From NCBI GenBank assembly GCA_020796225.1, contig CM036756.1, forward strand, positions 41,845,398 to 41,909,397: a DNA stretch of 64,000 nucleotides, in the 5' to 3' direction. The DNA is from Arion vulgaris. Its lineage: Eukaryota > Mollusca > Gastropoda > Stylommatophora > Arionidae. A program made the translations under genes and the position numbers. Below are positions 53,510 to 64,000 of this stretch, piece after piece. Below the pieces are notes generated by a model. The model worked only from the letters and a program-made list of their open reading frames with translations, was not told the DNA's origin and searched no databases. Numbering within the stretch: position 1 is the stretch's first letter; each line of letters opens with the position of its first letter.

Positions 53510-53650
53510 AGAATGTATTAGTGCCAGCACAAGAACATGAAGATAACAGAAATGATTAGACAGTGATAAGTATTTACAAAAAAATATTTCACGTGTAGTA
53601 GTAATAAAATTAAAATATGCAAATCATGCACATTTTTTTTCTTCATTCAG
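53510..53650. other. No gene seen
   Basis: AT-rich spacer with a T8 run. Confidence 0.3.
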
Positions 53651-53654
53651 ACAA

Positions 53655-53880
53655 ATTATTTTATGACGCAACAACACACATCTTTAGGTCAAACCAGCTT
53701 CAATTGCGTACCAACAAAAGCGATGGGAAGTAAAGTCGGCCGGCGTGATGTTCACCTCATCACTCATCGTGCGTGTGCCGACGGTCAATGAAAAGTACTG
53801 GCCTCACACCGTTTTACCCTATACACCACGCGGTATAAAAATATTTCCGTTACCGTTTCCTTTTCTTACACACAACCTGT
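53655..53880 (+). mobile_element. S-G SINE copy
   Basis: 'gggaagtaaagtcggccgg', 'cgtgatgttcacctcatcac', 'gtgccgacggtcaatgaaaa' and 'ctatacaccacgcggtataa' define the S-G body. The same order recurs at 54435. Confidence 0.65.
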
Positions 53881-53884
53881 GGAT

Positions 53885-54245
53885 AGGAACAGAACAGGCA
53901 CCCATGCGGACTTAGGTTAAGAGAAGAAAATGAAAATTAGTTAGGTATTTTTTAGTTTTGTTTCTCAAATATATGTTTCTTAATTGACTAGCTGACCATC
54001 CTGGTCTACGCCCGATGTGTACAGGGTATATTCTGAGGAAGGCACAACCGAGTGTCACTAAACACGAATTTTAGTGGAACCCACAAGAAAAAAGGAAAAG
54101 GGGACGTCCTAAACAGATGAAGTCTTCTTGAACAGAAGGAGGCTGATTATTCTGGGAAACCATAAAGAAAACAGCCAGAAACCGGGAAATGTGACGAAGA
54201 ACTGTTGATACCGTTTGCCTCACGAACAGCAAAGAGGGAAAAGTA
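53885..54245 (+). pseudogene. L-R LINE 3' end, interrupted
   Basis: 'gaggaaggcacaaccgagtg', 'gtggaacccacaagaaaaa' and 'gggacgtcctaaacagatg' align with 38760-38860 of L-R. A foreign block of about 80 bp at 53949-54031, bounded by 'ggtat' on each side, interrupts it. Confidence 0.7.
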
Positions 54246-54289
54246 CATGATTAACTACACACAAAGGACTAAGGAATTTCTTCACTTCT

Positions 54290-54370
54290 GCTGTATCCTT
54301 TGCTTGATAAAGGCGTTTTGGTCGAAACGTTGCTGCGTATTTTATTGTTTTTTGTACTTTGTACTTTACG
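54290..54370 (+). repeat. Penelope-type repeat with hammerhead-like motif
   Basis: 54303-54332 reads 'cttgataaaggcgttttggt' then 'cgaaacgttg', the same motif as 49078-49104 in the opposite orientation, with the same two departures from the hammerhead core. Confidence 0.4.
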
Positions 54371-54434
54371 TGTTTCACCAGCTACACACAAATAAAATCT
54401 GGAAAAAAGTTATAAAGAGGGACCCTCAAGACAA

Positions 54435-54605
54435 ATGATTTGCGTCACTGCACCCGGTCAACACAGTCTCAATTGGGTACCAGGAAACGCACTGGGTAGT
54501 AAAGGCGGTTCACCACATCACCTATCGTGTTCCGACGGTCAATGAAAAATACTGGCCTAACACCGTATCCCATATATACCATTTGATATATAAAAGGTTT
54601 CTTTA
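54435..54605 (+). mobile_element. S-G SINE copy
   Basis: 'gggtaccaggaaacgcac', 'gtagtaaaggcggttcacc', 'ttccgacggtcaatgaaaaa' in S-G order. Confidence 0.6.
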
Positions 54606-54609
54606 CTTT

Positions 54610-55180
54610 TTATTTTGTTTACCGGACCCAATACACCAGTTCGATATTGATTAATCAATCTCTTTGCATATTTGGTATATTGTTATTTTCGTTCTGCACC
54701 AATATCAACACTCATCTCTCCCAATCTGGTCAGCGAGTGGGATTCACAACCCTGAAACTCATCTGTTCGGAAAGATCCTCTCAACGCGTTAAGAATGTAC
54801 GCTTTCAGTATATTAAACTAGTTATCAGCAACTAAACACATGCAAATAAGCAACTAAACAGACGGACGTTGCAGATCACTATCTTAAATATAACTAATAT
54901 GTGGTATTAGGTGAATCTGCTTGAATGACTCGTATTAAGTAACTAATCTAACGGTTCATTTAACACTGAGGTTGTGGGTTTGAATCAGGATTATCCTCGT
55001 ACTTACCCTATACACCTTGTGGTATAAAATATTTACTTAACCTTGTCATTTTTTTACACACAATCTGTGTTGTAACACATGCACTTTTTTTTAGTGTTCC
55101 CTATGATTATTGTTGGAGCTACGGAGCTCATGCTTTGTGAGTGCCAGCTCTGATTTGTTGAACAAGGTACGCGATTAGAG
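54610..55180 (+). other. SINE scraps, no gene
   Basis: 54950-55060 holds an S-G-like end ('ccctatacaccttgtggtat') with 'gtgggtttgaatcagg' ahead of it. 55085-55145 holds the S-A middle ('gattattgttggagctacgg'). Nothing else is recognised. Confidence 0.4.
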
Positions 55181-55189
55181 CCAGTTCTA

Positions 55190-55560
55190 AAAAACAGACT
55201 TATTTACATTTCAGTTTCTGTTTGGAATATCCTCATTGCACTCCGAACATGTCCATAGGTGCTTCGATCTCCTTCGTAATATCTCCAACAGCGTCCAGCG
55301 ACTGACCGTAACAGTTCGACTTTGATTGATGAGTGTACTCACTTACCTGTTGTGTTGTTCTTTTCTTGCCGCTTCAATCCTAGCTCTTACAATCTAGTAA
55401 TTGACGCGGATTGGTTTAAATGAAAATCTTCTTTGCGGCCACACTCTCCGAGGACGTTCAAAATGTCAGCTCTATCCTTACATATCAAGATGCGTACAGT
55501 TTTGATTCGTTTAATCAAGGAACACATTTTGACGGATTAGAGAATGAAGTGATATCTTTC
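55190..55560 (-). pseudogene. L-H LINE C-terminal part
   Basis: Minus-strand frames give 'RADILNVLGECGRKEDFHLN', 'QSASITRL' and 'RSKHLWTCSECNEDIPNRN'. The L..LG......SI.RL..LG and HLWTC..CN blocks follow the RNase H domain in this family. Confidence 0.65.
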
Positions 55561-55564
55561 GCTT

Positions 55565-55990
55565 TTGCGCATCTTTAAGAAACAAATGCATGTCTTCATT
55601 GTTGGATGTGATACATCTCGGAAGAGGTTTGTTCCCACAGAGTTAGTGAATCTATGAATATATCGGACGAAAAAATGGAGCATTGAAAATTGATATGGAA
55701 ATAAGACAAATAATCGATTAATAACCTTTCAAGCTTATATGTTGAAGAAGCATTAGAAGATGAGCAGAATATTTCATTTGTAATACGAGCGTATTAATAG
55801 ATTGCTCATTCACACAACATTAAACAAATGAAAGAATTCTGACAAGTTAAGGAATAGATGAGAAATTGTTGAAATAAATCAAACAAATAAAATAATTCTG
55901 AATAGTTAAGGAATAGATGAGGAATTGTTAAAGGGAATCACACAGAGAAATGTCAAATATTCTGGACAGATAAAAAGACACTAATGTATC
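55565..55990. other. No gene; ~60-bp imperfect duplication
   Basis: 'taaggaatagatgag' and the sequence around it recur at about 55849 and 55907. No gene is recognised. Confidence 0.5.
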
Positions 55991-55997
55991 AGCCAGT

Positions 55998-58900
55998 TCT
56001 ACGATTCCCTCTAGATTATACTTAAGTAGGACTAGCTGCAACTCTACGATTCCCATCTAGATTATACTTAAGTAGGACTAGCTGCAACTCTACGATTCCC
56101 ATCTAGATTATACTTAAGTAGGACTAGATGCAACTCTACGATTCCCATCTAGATTATACTTAAGTAGGACTAGCTGCAACTCTACGATTCCCATCTAGAT
56201 TCTACTTAAGTAGGACTAGCTGCAACTCTACGATTCCCATCTAGATTATACTTAAGTAGGACTAGCTGCAACTCTACGATTCCTCTCTAGATTATACTTA
56301 AGTAGGACTAGCTGCAACTCTACGATTCCTCTCTAGATTATACTTAAGTAGGACTAGCTGCAACTCTACGATTCCCATCTAGATTATACTTAAGTAGGAC
56401 TAGCTGCAACTCTACGATTCCCATCTAGATTATACTTAAGTAGGACTAGCTGCAACTCTACGATTCCCATCTAGATTATACTTAAGTAGGACTAGCTGCA
56501 ACTCTACGATTCCCATCTAGATTATACTTAAGTAGGACTAGCTGCAACTCTACGATTCCCATCTAGATTATACTTAAGTAGGACTTGCTGCAACTCTACG
56601 ATTCCCATCTAGATTATACTTAAGTAGGACTAGCTGCAACTCTACGATTCCCATCTAGATTATACTTAAGTAGGACTAGCTGCAACTCTACGATTCCCAT
56701 CTAGATTATACTTAAGTAGGACTAGATGCAACTCTACGATTCCCATCTAGATTATACTTAAGTAGGACTAGATGCAACTCTACGATTCCCTCTAGATTCT
56801 ACTTAAGTAGGACTTGCTGCAACTCTACGATTCCTCTCTAGATTATACTTAAGTAGGACGAGCTGCAACTCTACGATTCCCATCTAGATTATACTTAAGT
56901 AGGACTAGCTGCAACTCTACGATTCCCATCTAGATTATACTTAAGTAAGACTAGCTGCAACTCAACGATTCCCATCTAGATTATACTTAAGTAGGACTTG
57001 CTGCAACTCTACGATTCCCATCTAGATTATACTTAAGTAGGACTTGCTGCAACTCTACGATTCCCTCTAGATTATACTTAAGTAGGACTAGCTGCAACTC
57101 TACGATTCCCATCTAGATTATACTTAAGTAAGACTAGCTGCAACTCAACGATTCCCATCTAGATTATACTTAAGTAGGACTTGCTGCAACTCTACGATTC
57201 CCATCTAGATTATACTTAAGTAGGACTTGCTGCAACTCTACGATTCCCATCTAGATTATACTTAAGTAGGACTTGCTGCAACTCTACGATTCCTCTCTAG
57301 ATTCTACTTAAGTAGGACTTGCTGCAACTCTACGATTCCCATCTAGATTATACTTAAGTAGGACTTGCTGCAACTCTACGATTCCTCTCTAGATTCTACT
57401 TAAGTAGGACTAGCTGCAACTCTACGATTCCCATCTAGATTATACTTAAGTAGGACTAGCTGCAACTCTACGATTCCCATCTAGATTCTACTTAAGTAGG
57501 ACTAGCTGCAACTCTACGATTCCCATCTAGATTCTACTTAAGTAGGACTTGCTGCAACTCTACGATTCCCATCTAGATTATACTTAAGTAGGACTTGCTG
57601 CAACTCTACGATTCCCATCTAGATTATACTTAAGTAGGACTTGCTGCAACTCTACGATTCCTCTCTAGATTCTACTTAAGTAGGACTTGCTGCAACTCTA
57701 CGATTCCCCTCTAGATTATACTTAAGTAGGACTTGCTGCAACTCTACGATTCCTCTCTAGATTCTACTTAAGTAGGACTAGCTGCAACTCTACGATTCCC
57801 ATCTAGATTATACTTAAGTAGGACTAGCTGCAACTCTACGATTCCCATCTAGATTCTACTTAAGTAGGACTAGCTGCAACTCTACGATTCCCATCTAGAT
57901 TCTACTTAAGTAGGACTAGCTGCAACTCTACGATTCCCATCTAGATTATACTTAAGTAGGACTAGCTGCAACTCTACGATTCCCATCTAGATTATACTTA
58001 AGTAGGACTTGCTGCAACTCTACGATTCCCATCTAGATTATACTTAAGTAGGACTAGCTGCAACTCTACGATTCCCATCTAGATTATACTTAAGTAGGAC
58101 TAGCTGCAACTCTACGATTCCCATCTAGATTATACTTAAGTAGGACTAGCTGCAACTCTACGATTCCCATCTAGATTCTACTTAAGTAGGACTAGCTGCA
58201 ACTCTACGATTCCCATCTAGATTCTACTTAAGTAGGACTTGCTGCAACTCTACGATTCCCATCTAGATTCTACTTAAGTAGGACTTGCTGCAACTCTACG
58301 ATTCCTCTCTAGATTCTACTTAAGTAGGACTAGCTGCAACTCTACGATTCCCATCTAGATTCTACTTAAGTAGGACTTGCTGCAACTCTACGATTCCCAT
58401 CTAGATTCTACTTAAGTAGGACTAGCTGCAACTCTACGATTCCCATCTAGATTATACTTAAGTAGGACTAGCTGCAACTCTACGATTCCCATCTAGATTA
58501 TACTTAAGTAGGACTAGCTGCAACTCTACGATTCCCTCTAGATTATACTTAAGTAGGACTAGCTGCAACTCTACGATTCCCTCTAGATTATACTTAAGTA
58601 GGACTAGCTGCAACTCTACGATTCCCATCTAGATTATACTTAAGTAGGACTTGCTGCAACTCTACGATTCCCATCTAGATTATACTTAAGTAGGACTAGC
58701 TGCAACTCTACGATTCCCATCTAGATTCTACTTAAGTAGGACTTGCTGCAACTCTACGATTCCCATCTAGATTCTACTTAAGTAGGACTTGCTGCAACTC
58801 TACGATTCCCATCTAGATTCTACTTAAGTAGGACTAGCTGCAACTCTACGATTCCCATCTAGATTCTACTTAAGTAGGACTTGCTGCAACTCTACGATTC

Positions 58901-61509
58901 CCATCTAGATTCTACTTAAGTAGGACTAGCTGCAACTCTACGATTCCCATCTAGATTATACTTAAGTAGGACTAGCTGCAACTCTACGATTCCTCTCTAG
59001 ATTATACTTAAGTAGGACTAGCTGCAACTCTACGATTCCCATCTAGATTATACTTAAGTAGGACTAGCTGCAACTCTACGATTCCTCTCTAGATTATACT
59101 TAAGTAGGACTAGCTGCAACTCTACGATTCCTCTCTAGATTCTACTTAAGTAGGACTTGCTGCAACTCTACGATTCCCATCTAGATTCTACTTAAGTAGG
59201 ACTAGCTGCAACTCTACGATTCCCATCTAGATTATACTTAAGTAGGACTAGCTGCAACTCTACGATTCCCATCTAGATTCTACTTAAGTAGGACTTGCTG
59301 CAACTCTACGATTCCCATCTAGATTATACTTAAGTAGGACTTGCTGCAACTCTACGATTCCCATCTAGATTATACTTAAGTAGGACTAGATGCAACTCTA
59401 CGATTCCCATCTAGATTATACTTAAGTAGGACTAGATGCAACTCTACGATTCCCATCTAGATTATACTTAAGTAGGACTAGCTGCAACTCTACGATTCCC
59501 ATCTAGATTATACTTAAGTAGGACTAGCTGCAACTCTACGATTCCTCTCTAGATTATACTTAAGTAGGACTAGCTGCAACTCTACGATTCCCATCTAGAT
59601 TATACTTAAGTAGGACTAGATGCAACTCTACGATTCCCTCTAGATTATACTTAAGTAGGACTAGCTGCAACTCTACGATTCCTCTCTAGATTATACTTAA
59701 GTAGGACTTGCTGCAACTCAACGATTCCTCTCTAGATTATACTTAAGTAGGACTAGCTGCAACTCTACGATTCCCTCTAGATTATACTTAAGTAGGACTT
59801 GCTGCAACTCTACGATTCCCATCTAGATTATACTTAAGTAGGACTAGCTGCAACTCTACGATTCCCATCTAGATTATACTTAAGTAGGACTAGCTGCAAC
59901 TCTACGATTCCCATCTAGATTATACTTAAGTAGGACTTGCTGCAACTCTACGATTCCCATCTAGATTATACTTAAGTAGGACTAGCTGCAACTCTACGAT
60001 TCCCATCTAGATTATACTTAAGTAGGACTAGCTGCAACTCTACGATTCCTCTCTAGATTCTACTTAAGTAGGACTAGCTGCAACTCTACGATTCCCATCT
60101 AGATTATACTTAAGTAGGACTTGCTGCAACTCAACGATTCCCCTCTAGATTCTACTTAAGTAGGACTAGCTGCAACTCAACGATTCCCATCTAGATTATA
60201 CTTAAGTAGGACTAGCTGCAACTCTACGATTCCTCTCTAGATTATACTTAAGTAGGACTAGATGCAACTCTACGATTCCCTCTAGATTCTACTTAAGTAG
60301 GACTTGCTGCAACTCTACGATTCCCATCTAGATTATACTTAAGTAGGACTTGCTGCAACTCAACGATTCCCATCTAGATTATACTTAAGTAGGACTAGCT
60401 GCAGCTCTACGATTCCCATCTAGATTATACTTAAGTAGGACTAGATGCAACTCTACGATTCCCATCTAGATTATACTTAAGTAGGACTAGCTGCAACTCT
60501 ACGATTCCCATCTAGATTCTACTTAAGTAGGACTAGATGCAACTCTACGATTCCCATCTAGATTATACTTAAGTAGGACTTGCTGCAACTCTACGATTCC
60601 CATCTAGATTATACTTAAGTAGGACTTGCTGCAACTCAACGATTCCCATCTAGATTATACTTAAGTAGGACTAGCTGCAACTCTACGATTCCCATCTAGA
60701 TTATACTTAAGTAGGACTAGATGCAACTCTACGATTCCCTCTAGATTCTACTTAAGTAAGACTAGCTGCAACTCTACGATTCCCATCTAGATTATACTTA
60801 AGTAGGACTAGATGCAACTCTACGATTCCTCTCTAGATTATACCTAAGTAGGACTAGCTGCAACTCTACGATTCCCATCTAGATTATACTTAAGTAGGAC
60901 TAGCTGCAACTCTACGATTCCCATCTAGATTATACTTAAGTAGGACTTGCTGCAACTCAACGATTCCCATCTAGATTATACTTAAGTAGGACTAGCTGCA
61001 ACTCTACGATTCCCATCTAGATTATACTTAAGTAGGACTAGATGCAACTCTACGATTCCTCTCTAGATTATACTTAAGTAGGACTAGATGCAACTCTACG
61101 ATTCCCATCTAGATTATACTTAAGTAGGACTAGATGCAACTCTACGATTCCCTCTAGATTCTACTTAAGTAGGACTTGCTGCAACTCTACGATTCCCATC
61201 TAGATTATACTTAAGTAGGACTAGCTGCAACTCTACGATTCCCATCTAGATTATACTTAAGTAGGACTAGATGCAACTCTACGATTCCATCTAGATTATA
61301 CTTAAGTAGGACTAGCTGCAACTCTACGATTCCCTCTAGATTATACTTAAGTAGGACTAGCTGCAACTCTACGATTCCCCTCTAGATTATACTTAAGTAG
61401 GACTAGCTGCAACTCTACGATTCCCATCTAGATTATACTTAAGTAGGACTAGCTGCAACTCTACGATTCCCATCTAGATTATACTTAAGTAGGACTAGAT
61501 GCAACTCTA
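55998..61509. repeat. 46-bp satellite, ~120 copies
   Basis: 5.5 kb of 46-bp units: 'ctctacgattcccatctaga' then 'ttatacttaagtaggacta' then gctgcaa. Four sites vary independently: cccatct, cctctct, cccctct or ccctct (the last 45 bp long); attata or attcta; actagc, acttgc or actaga; ctctacg or ctcaacg. Variants come in runs and recur as blocks, so units are copied several at a time. The unit contains the palindromes tctaga and cttaag. No frame stays open. It is the longest array in the window. Confidence 0.97.
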
Positions 61510-61775
61510 GACATAACACTAAACTCCTGAAGTGTTTGAAATCTTATGGGTTTGCAAGAAAGCTCGATCGGGTGCACTACCCTGCTCTTGATAGGAAAAA
61601 TCGTGAAAACTCATAACGTCTTGGGATTCAAAGTAGAAGCAGAAGATTGCGTCTTCTGTGATCAATCAGATCTGGTGCTAGACTACAGTACAGCTCAGTA
61701 GATGGTGTACTATAACGTCGGGTTGTATATTTGCAAAACCTGAATAGCAGACCATCTGAGCTAAAAGTGAGAGCC
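61510..61775. other. No gene seen
   Basis: No supported feature. Confidence 0.4.
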
Positions 61776-61777
61776 GC

Positions 61778-61935
61778 GAAAGTTTAGTGGTTAGTGTAGT
61801 TCGTCGCTACATAGGTGAATAGTACGGGTTCAATTTTACAGTAGCGGCAATCAGATCCACCCAGCCTAACGTGGGTACCAGAAAAACAAGGGGAAGTAAA
61901 TACAGCGGACGTGATGTTGACCACATTATCACATA
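61778..61935 (+). mobile_element. S-G SINE with tRNA-like head
   Basis: Head 'agtttagtggttagtgtag' (A box 'tttagtggtta'-like), B-box-like 'acgggttcaattttac', body 'gggtaccagaaaaacaag', 'gtgatgttgaccacatt'. It is the copy with the best S-G head. Confidence 0.65.
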
Positions 61936-61939
61936 TTTT

Positions 61940-62485
61940 GCTCTTGTTGTATTGTGTAATAACATGTTAGTTTATTGTTACTTTATGTTGTATCGTGTAA
62001 TAACATGTTAGTTTATTGTTACTTTATGTTGTATTGTGTAATAACATGTTAGTTTATTGTTACTTTATGTTGTATTGTGTAATAACATGTTAGTATATTG
62101 CTACTTTATGTTGTATCGTGTAATAACATGTTAGTTTAGTGTTACTTTATGTTGTATCGTGTAATAACATATTAGTTTAGTGTTACTTTATGTTGTATTG
62201 TGTAATAACATATTAGTTTAGTGTTACTTTATGTTGTATTGTGTAATAACATGTTAGTTTATTGCTACTTTATGTTGTATCGTGTAATAACATGTTAGTT
62301 TATTGTTACTTTATGTTGTATTGTGTAATAACATATTAGTTTATTGTTACTTTATGTTGTATTGTGTAATAACATATTAGTTTAGTGTTACTTTATGTTG
62401 TATTGTGTAATAACATATTAGTTTAGTGTTACTTTATGTTGTATTGTGTAATAACATATTAGTTTATTGTTACTTTATGTTGATA
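61940..62485. repeat. 41-bp minisatellite, ~13 copies
   Basis: Units 'ttgtattgtgtaataacatg' plus 'ttagtttattgttactttatg'. Variants: atcgtg for attgtg, catatt for catgtt, agtgtt for attgtt. Confidence 0.93.
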
Positions 62486-62489
62486 CAAA

Positions 62490-62735
62490 TCATTAAAATC
62501 TAAATCTTTGTATTTCCAAAAATTCTGAAATTGTGTGATTCACTAAGAACTGGAAATCGCAATATAATCGTTATACGAGATATTCCGCTTCGTTTGTTTG
62601 TTACAATTGCTGTCATTCATTCTTGTATATTCTTGATAAAGTCTACATTACTGTCATCTCAGGTTCTGCATTTCATCAATCTTGTTATATTCATTTCGAT
62701 GTGCGGGATAGTTGTGAAAATGTTAGAGTGTCAAC
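62490..62735. other. No gene seen
   Basis: A 75-codon frame has no support. Confidence 0.35.
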
Positions 62736-62739
62736 TATA

Positions 62740-63430
62740 TTTGTCTATTATTGGTTAATGCTCACTGAACTAACGTTACATCCCAACGGGCAGATCCATA
62801 GGTGATCAGTCTCCCACAACAAATTTCGAAGGGTATGCATACTGATGGTTCCTGTGACTCGCTGGTTAAACACACTCATGTCTATGCCCCTCAAACATCC
62901 AACTCTATTTGTACAACGTGTAATTTCAAACTCGAATCAATTTCAATAAATTCGCTGGATTGATTCAATGTCAATTTGAGTGTTCCCATCCAACAGTAGG
63001 TCGGCAAGAGACCGAGGAACATCCCCCTTATCCATCATAAACTCCTCAACAGTCGATTCTTTCGATGCAACCTGCCCGCTCTCTCGTTACCGCGAACACC
63101 CGAACGCTTAGGCTAATAGAACCACGCGAGTCTTTATAGGTTGGAAACATCAATAGATAACATCCACTCATACCGCTACCTGCCATTCTTGACTTTCCTA
63201 AGCATCAACTGAGAGTCAGAAACATCTTCCCCAGTAACCGGAGTCACAGAGAGTCAGAAGAGGGTAGCAGTAACGACCTCAACCTCCATCCTCATACTGG
63301 AAGTAGTTATTCTGTAGGCTTCACTTCGTTTTGCAACGACCCTACCATGCGCACTAGTCAAGAAATTGAGCCTTACTACTCACCACGATGTACAGACCCA
63401 TCGGTATATACAACAACACCCTCATCACTT
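62740..63430 (-). pseudogene. L-H LINE RNase H domain, the copy with all blocks
   Basis: From 63430 down, with many stops: 'VVVYTDGSVHRG' (first catalytic Asp), 'SSMRMEVEVVTATL' (Glu), 'YEWMLSIDVSNL', 'SGVRGNERAGRL' (last Asp changed to Gly), 'MDKGDVPRSLADLLLDGNTQ', 'IDIESIQRI' and a DHLWICPLGC-like end. The order aligns end to end with 48105-48549. Decayed and not functional. Confidence 0.7.
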
Positions 63431-63709
63431 GCATTATCTTATACTAGCTGCCTACTAGTTAACCCTTCATGTTGCACCAATCTTTACATTCTCTCCCAAG
63501 AGCATTCATCTATAAGAAAACATACAACAGCCACGGAGTGTGTGACTTTTCTATCAAGACGTCTGAACAAAGATATTTTTATGCGGTTACATTGGAATGT
63601 TGAGTATAAAAGTGTATTATATGATGAGCATGTTAGACCAACGTACATCTAACTTTATACTTGATTGAGTTGAAGTGATTAATTAAGGGGTTGCAATATT
63701 CATTCCCAT

Positions 63710-63899
63710 TACTGAGCTATACTGAGCTATACTGAGCTATACTGAGCTATACTGAGCTATACTGAGCTATACTGAGCTATACTGAGCTATACTGAGCTAT
63801 ACTGAGCTATACTGAGCTATACTGAGCTATACTGAGCTATACTGAGCTATACTGAGCTATACTGATCTATACTGAGCTATACTGAGCTATACTGAGCTA
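63710..63899. repeat. 10-bp repeat (actgagctat)n, ~18 copies
   Basis: Near-perfect decamers with one 'actgatctat' variant. Each unit contains the 6-bp palindrome-like gagctat/agctat overlap. Confidence 0.95.
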
Positions 63900-63959
63900 C
63901 TGATGTGACACACAATTAAAAGTAAATTCAGATTAGCTATGCGCTTACGCGAAAACAGA

Positions 63960-64000
63960 CACATTCTCTCTCTCTCACACAGAAACACTCACATACACAC
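63960..64000. repeat. CT/CA microsatellite at window edge
   Basis: 'attctctctctctcacac' and further CA units run to the end of the window. Confidence 0.8.

Noticed and set aside
55998..61509. CRISPR array or centromeric satellite
   Set aside because: No spacers. A centromeric role cannot be judged from one 5.5-kb array with a 46-bp unit.
63347..63652. 101-codon plus-strand gene
   Set aside because: It overlaps the reverse of the L-H RNase H remnant (YTDGS block on the minus strand), so at least its first part is antisense shadow.

Overview
The window reads as intron or intergenic DNA from a large, AT-rich, repeat-laden invertebrate genome. A mollusc is my best guess, with low confidence. 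The evidence is eukaryotic splice sites and a poly(A) signal, two nicotinic-acetylcholine-receptor-like exons, many decayed non-LTR retrotransposon (LINE) 3' ends, several tRNA-like SINE families, hAT and Tc1/mariner-type DNA transposons, and at least fifteen tandem repeats. There is no bacterial gene organisation, CRISPR array, operon, rRNA gene or intact tRNA gene.

Host coding sequence is scarce. On the minus strand at 5.7-6.6 kb two similar exons (A, 6331-6555; B, about 5706-5986) encode the start of the ligand-binding domain of Cys-loop (nicotinic-like) receptor subunits. Each ends in a canonical splice donor. The donor of exon B is caught in a 36-bp tandem repeat that offers three donors. 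On the plus strand 22087-22271 looks like the last exon of an unidentified protein, with an acceptor, a stop and AATAAA. A weaker candidate exon lies at 40076-40345 on the minus strand.

Layout. 0-10 kb: LINE and SINE remnants, a 29-bp minisatellite, a nearly perfect 240-bp tandem duplication and the receptor exons. 10.2-12.7 kb: about 51 copies of a 49-bp satellite whose unit is the head-to-head junction of two SINE 5' ends. 12.8-15.0 kb: a 2190-bp Tc1/mariner-superfamily element with 107-bp inverted repeats, TA target sites and a frameshifted transposase with DD83E spacing. 15-22 kb: SINEs and LINE 3' ends. 22.6-23.6 kb: a 78-bp repeat that stays open over 352 codons and carries a splice-acceptor motif in each unit. 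24.7, 36.3 and 49.6 kb: three related non-autonomous hAT elements with 8-bp target duplications; the first has an expanded 7-bp repeat, the second a 2.4-kb LINE inserted. 26-35 kb: minisatellites and LINE ends. 41.1-42.4 kb: a 45-bp repeat, open for 482 codons, with a splice-donor motif in its antisense strand. 43-55 kb: a second decayed copy of the DD83E-type transposase, Penelope-type or hammerhead-like repeats and RNase H LINE tails. 56.0-61.5 kb: a 46-bp satellite of about 120 copies. 61.9-64 kb: a 41-bp repeat, an RNase H LINE remnant and a 10-bp repeat.

Working labels used below. LINE families: L-R (APE endonuclease-RT, ends in PYAPRG), L-Y (ends in IAYASRRGT), L-X (FGH..R..GL..T.M), L-W (KWFGHTSRL), L-H (RNase H tail). 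SINE families: S-A (head gtctctgtggctaagtgg), S-B (about 430 bp, CAAT tail), S-C and S-E (related, GAA tails), S-D, S-F, S-G and S-H. These are my names, not database names. No set of genes here forms a pathway. The window is mainly a record of nested insertion and tandem amplification.
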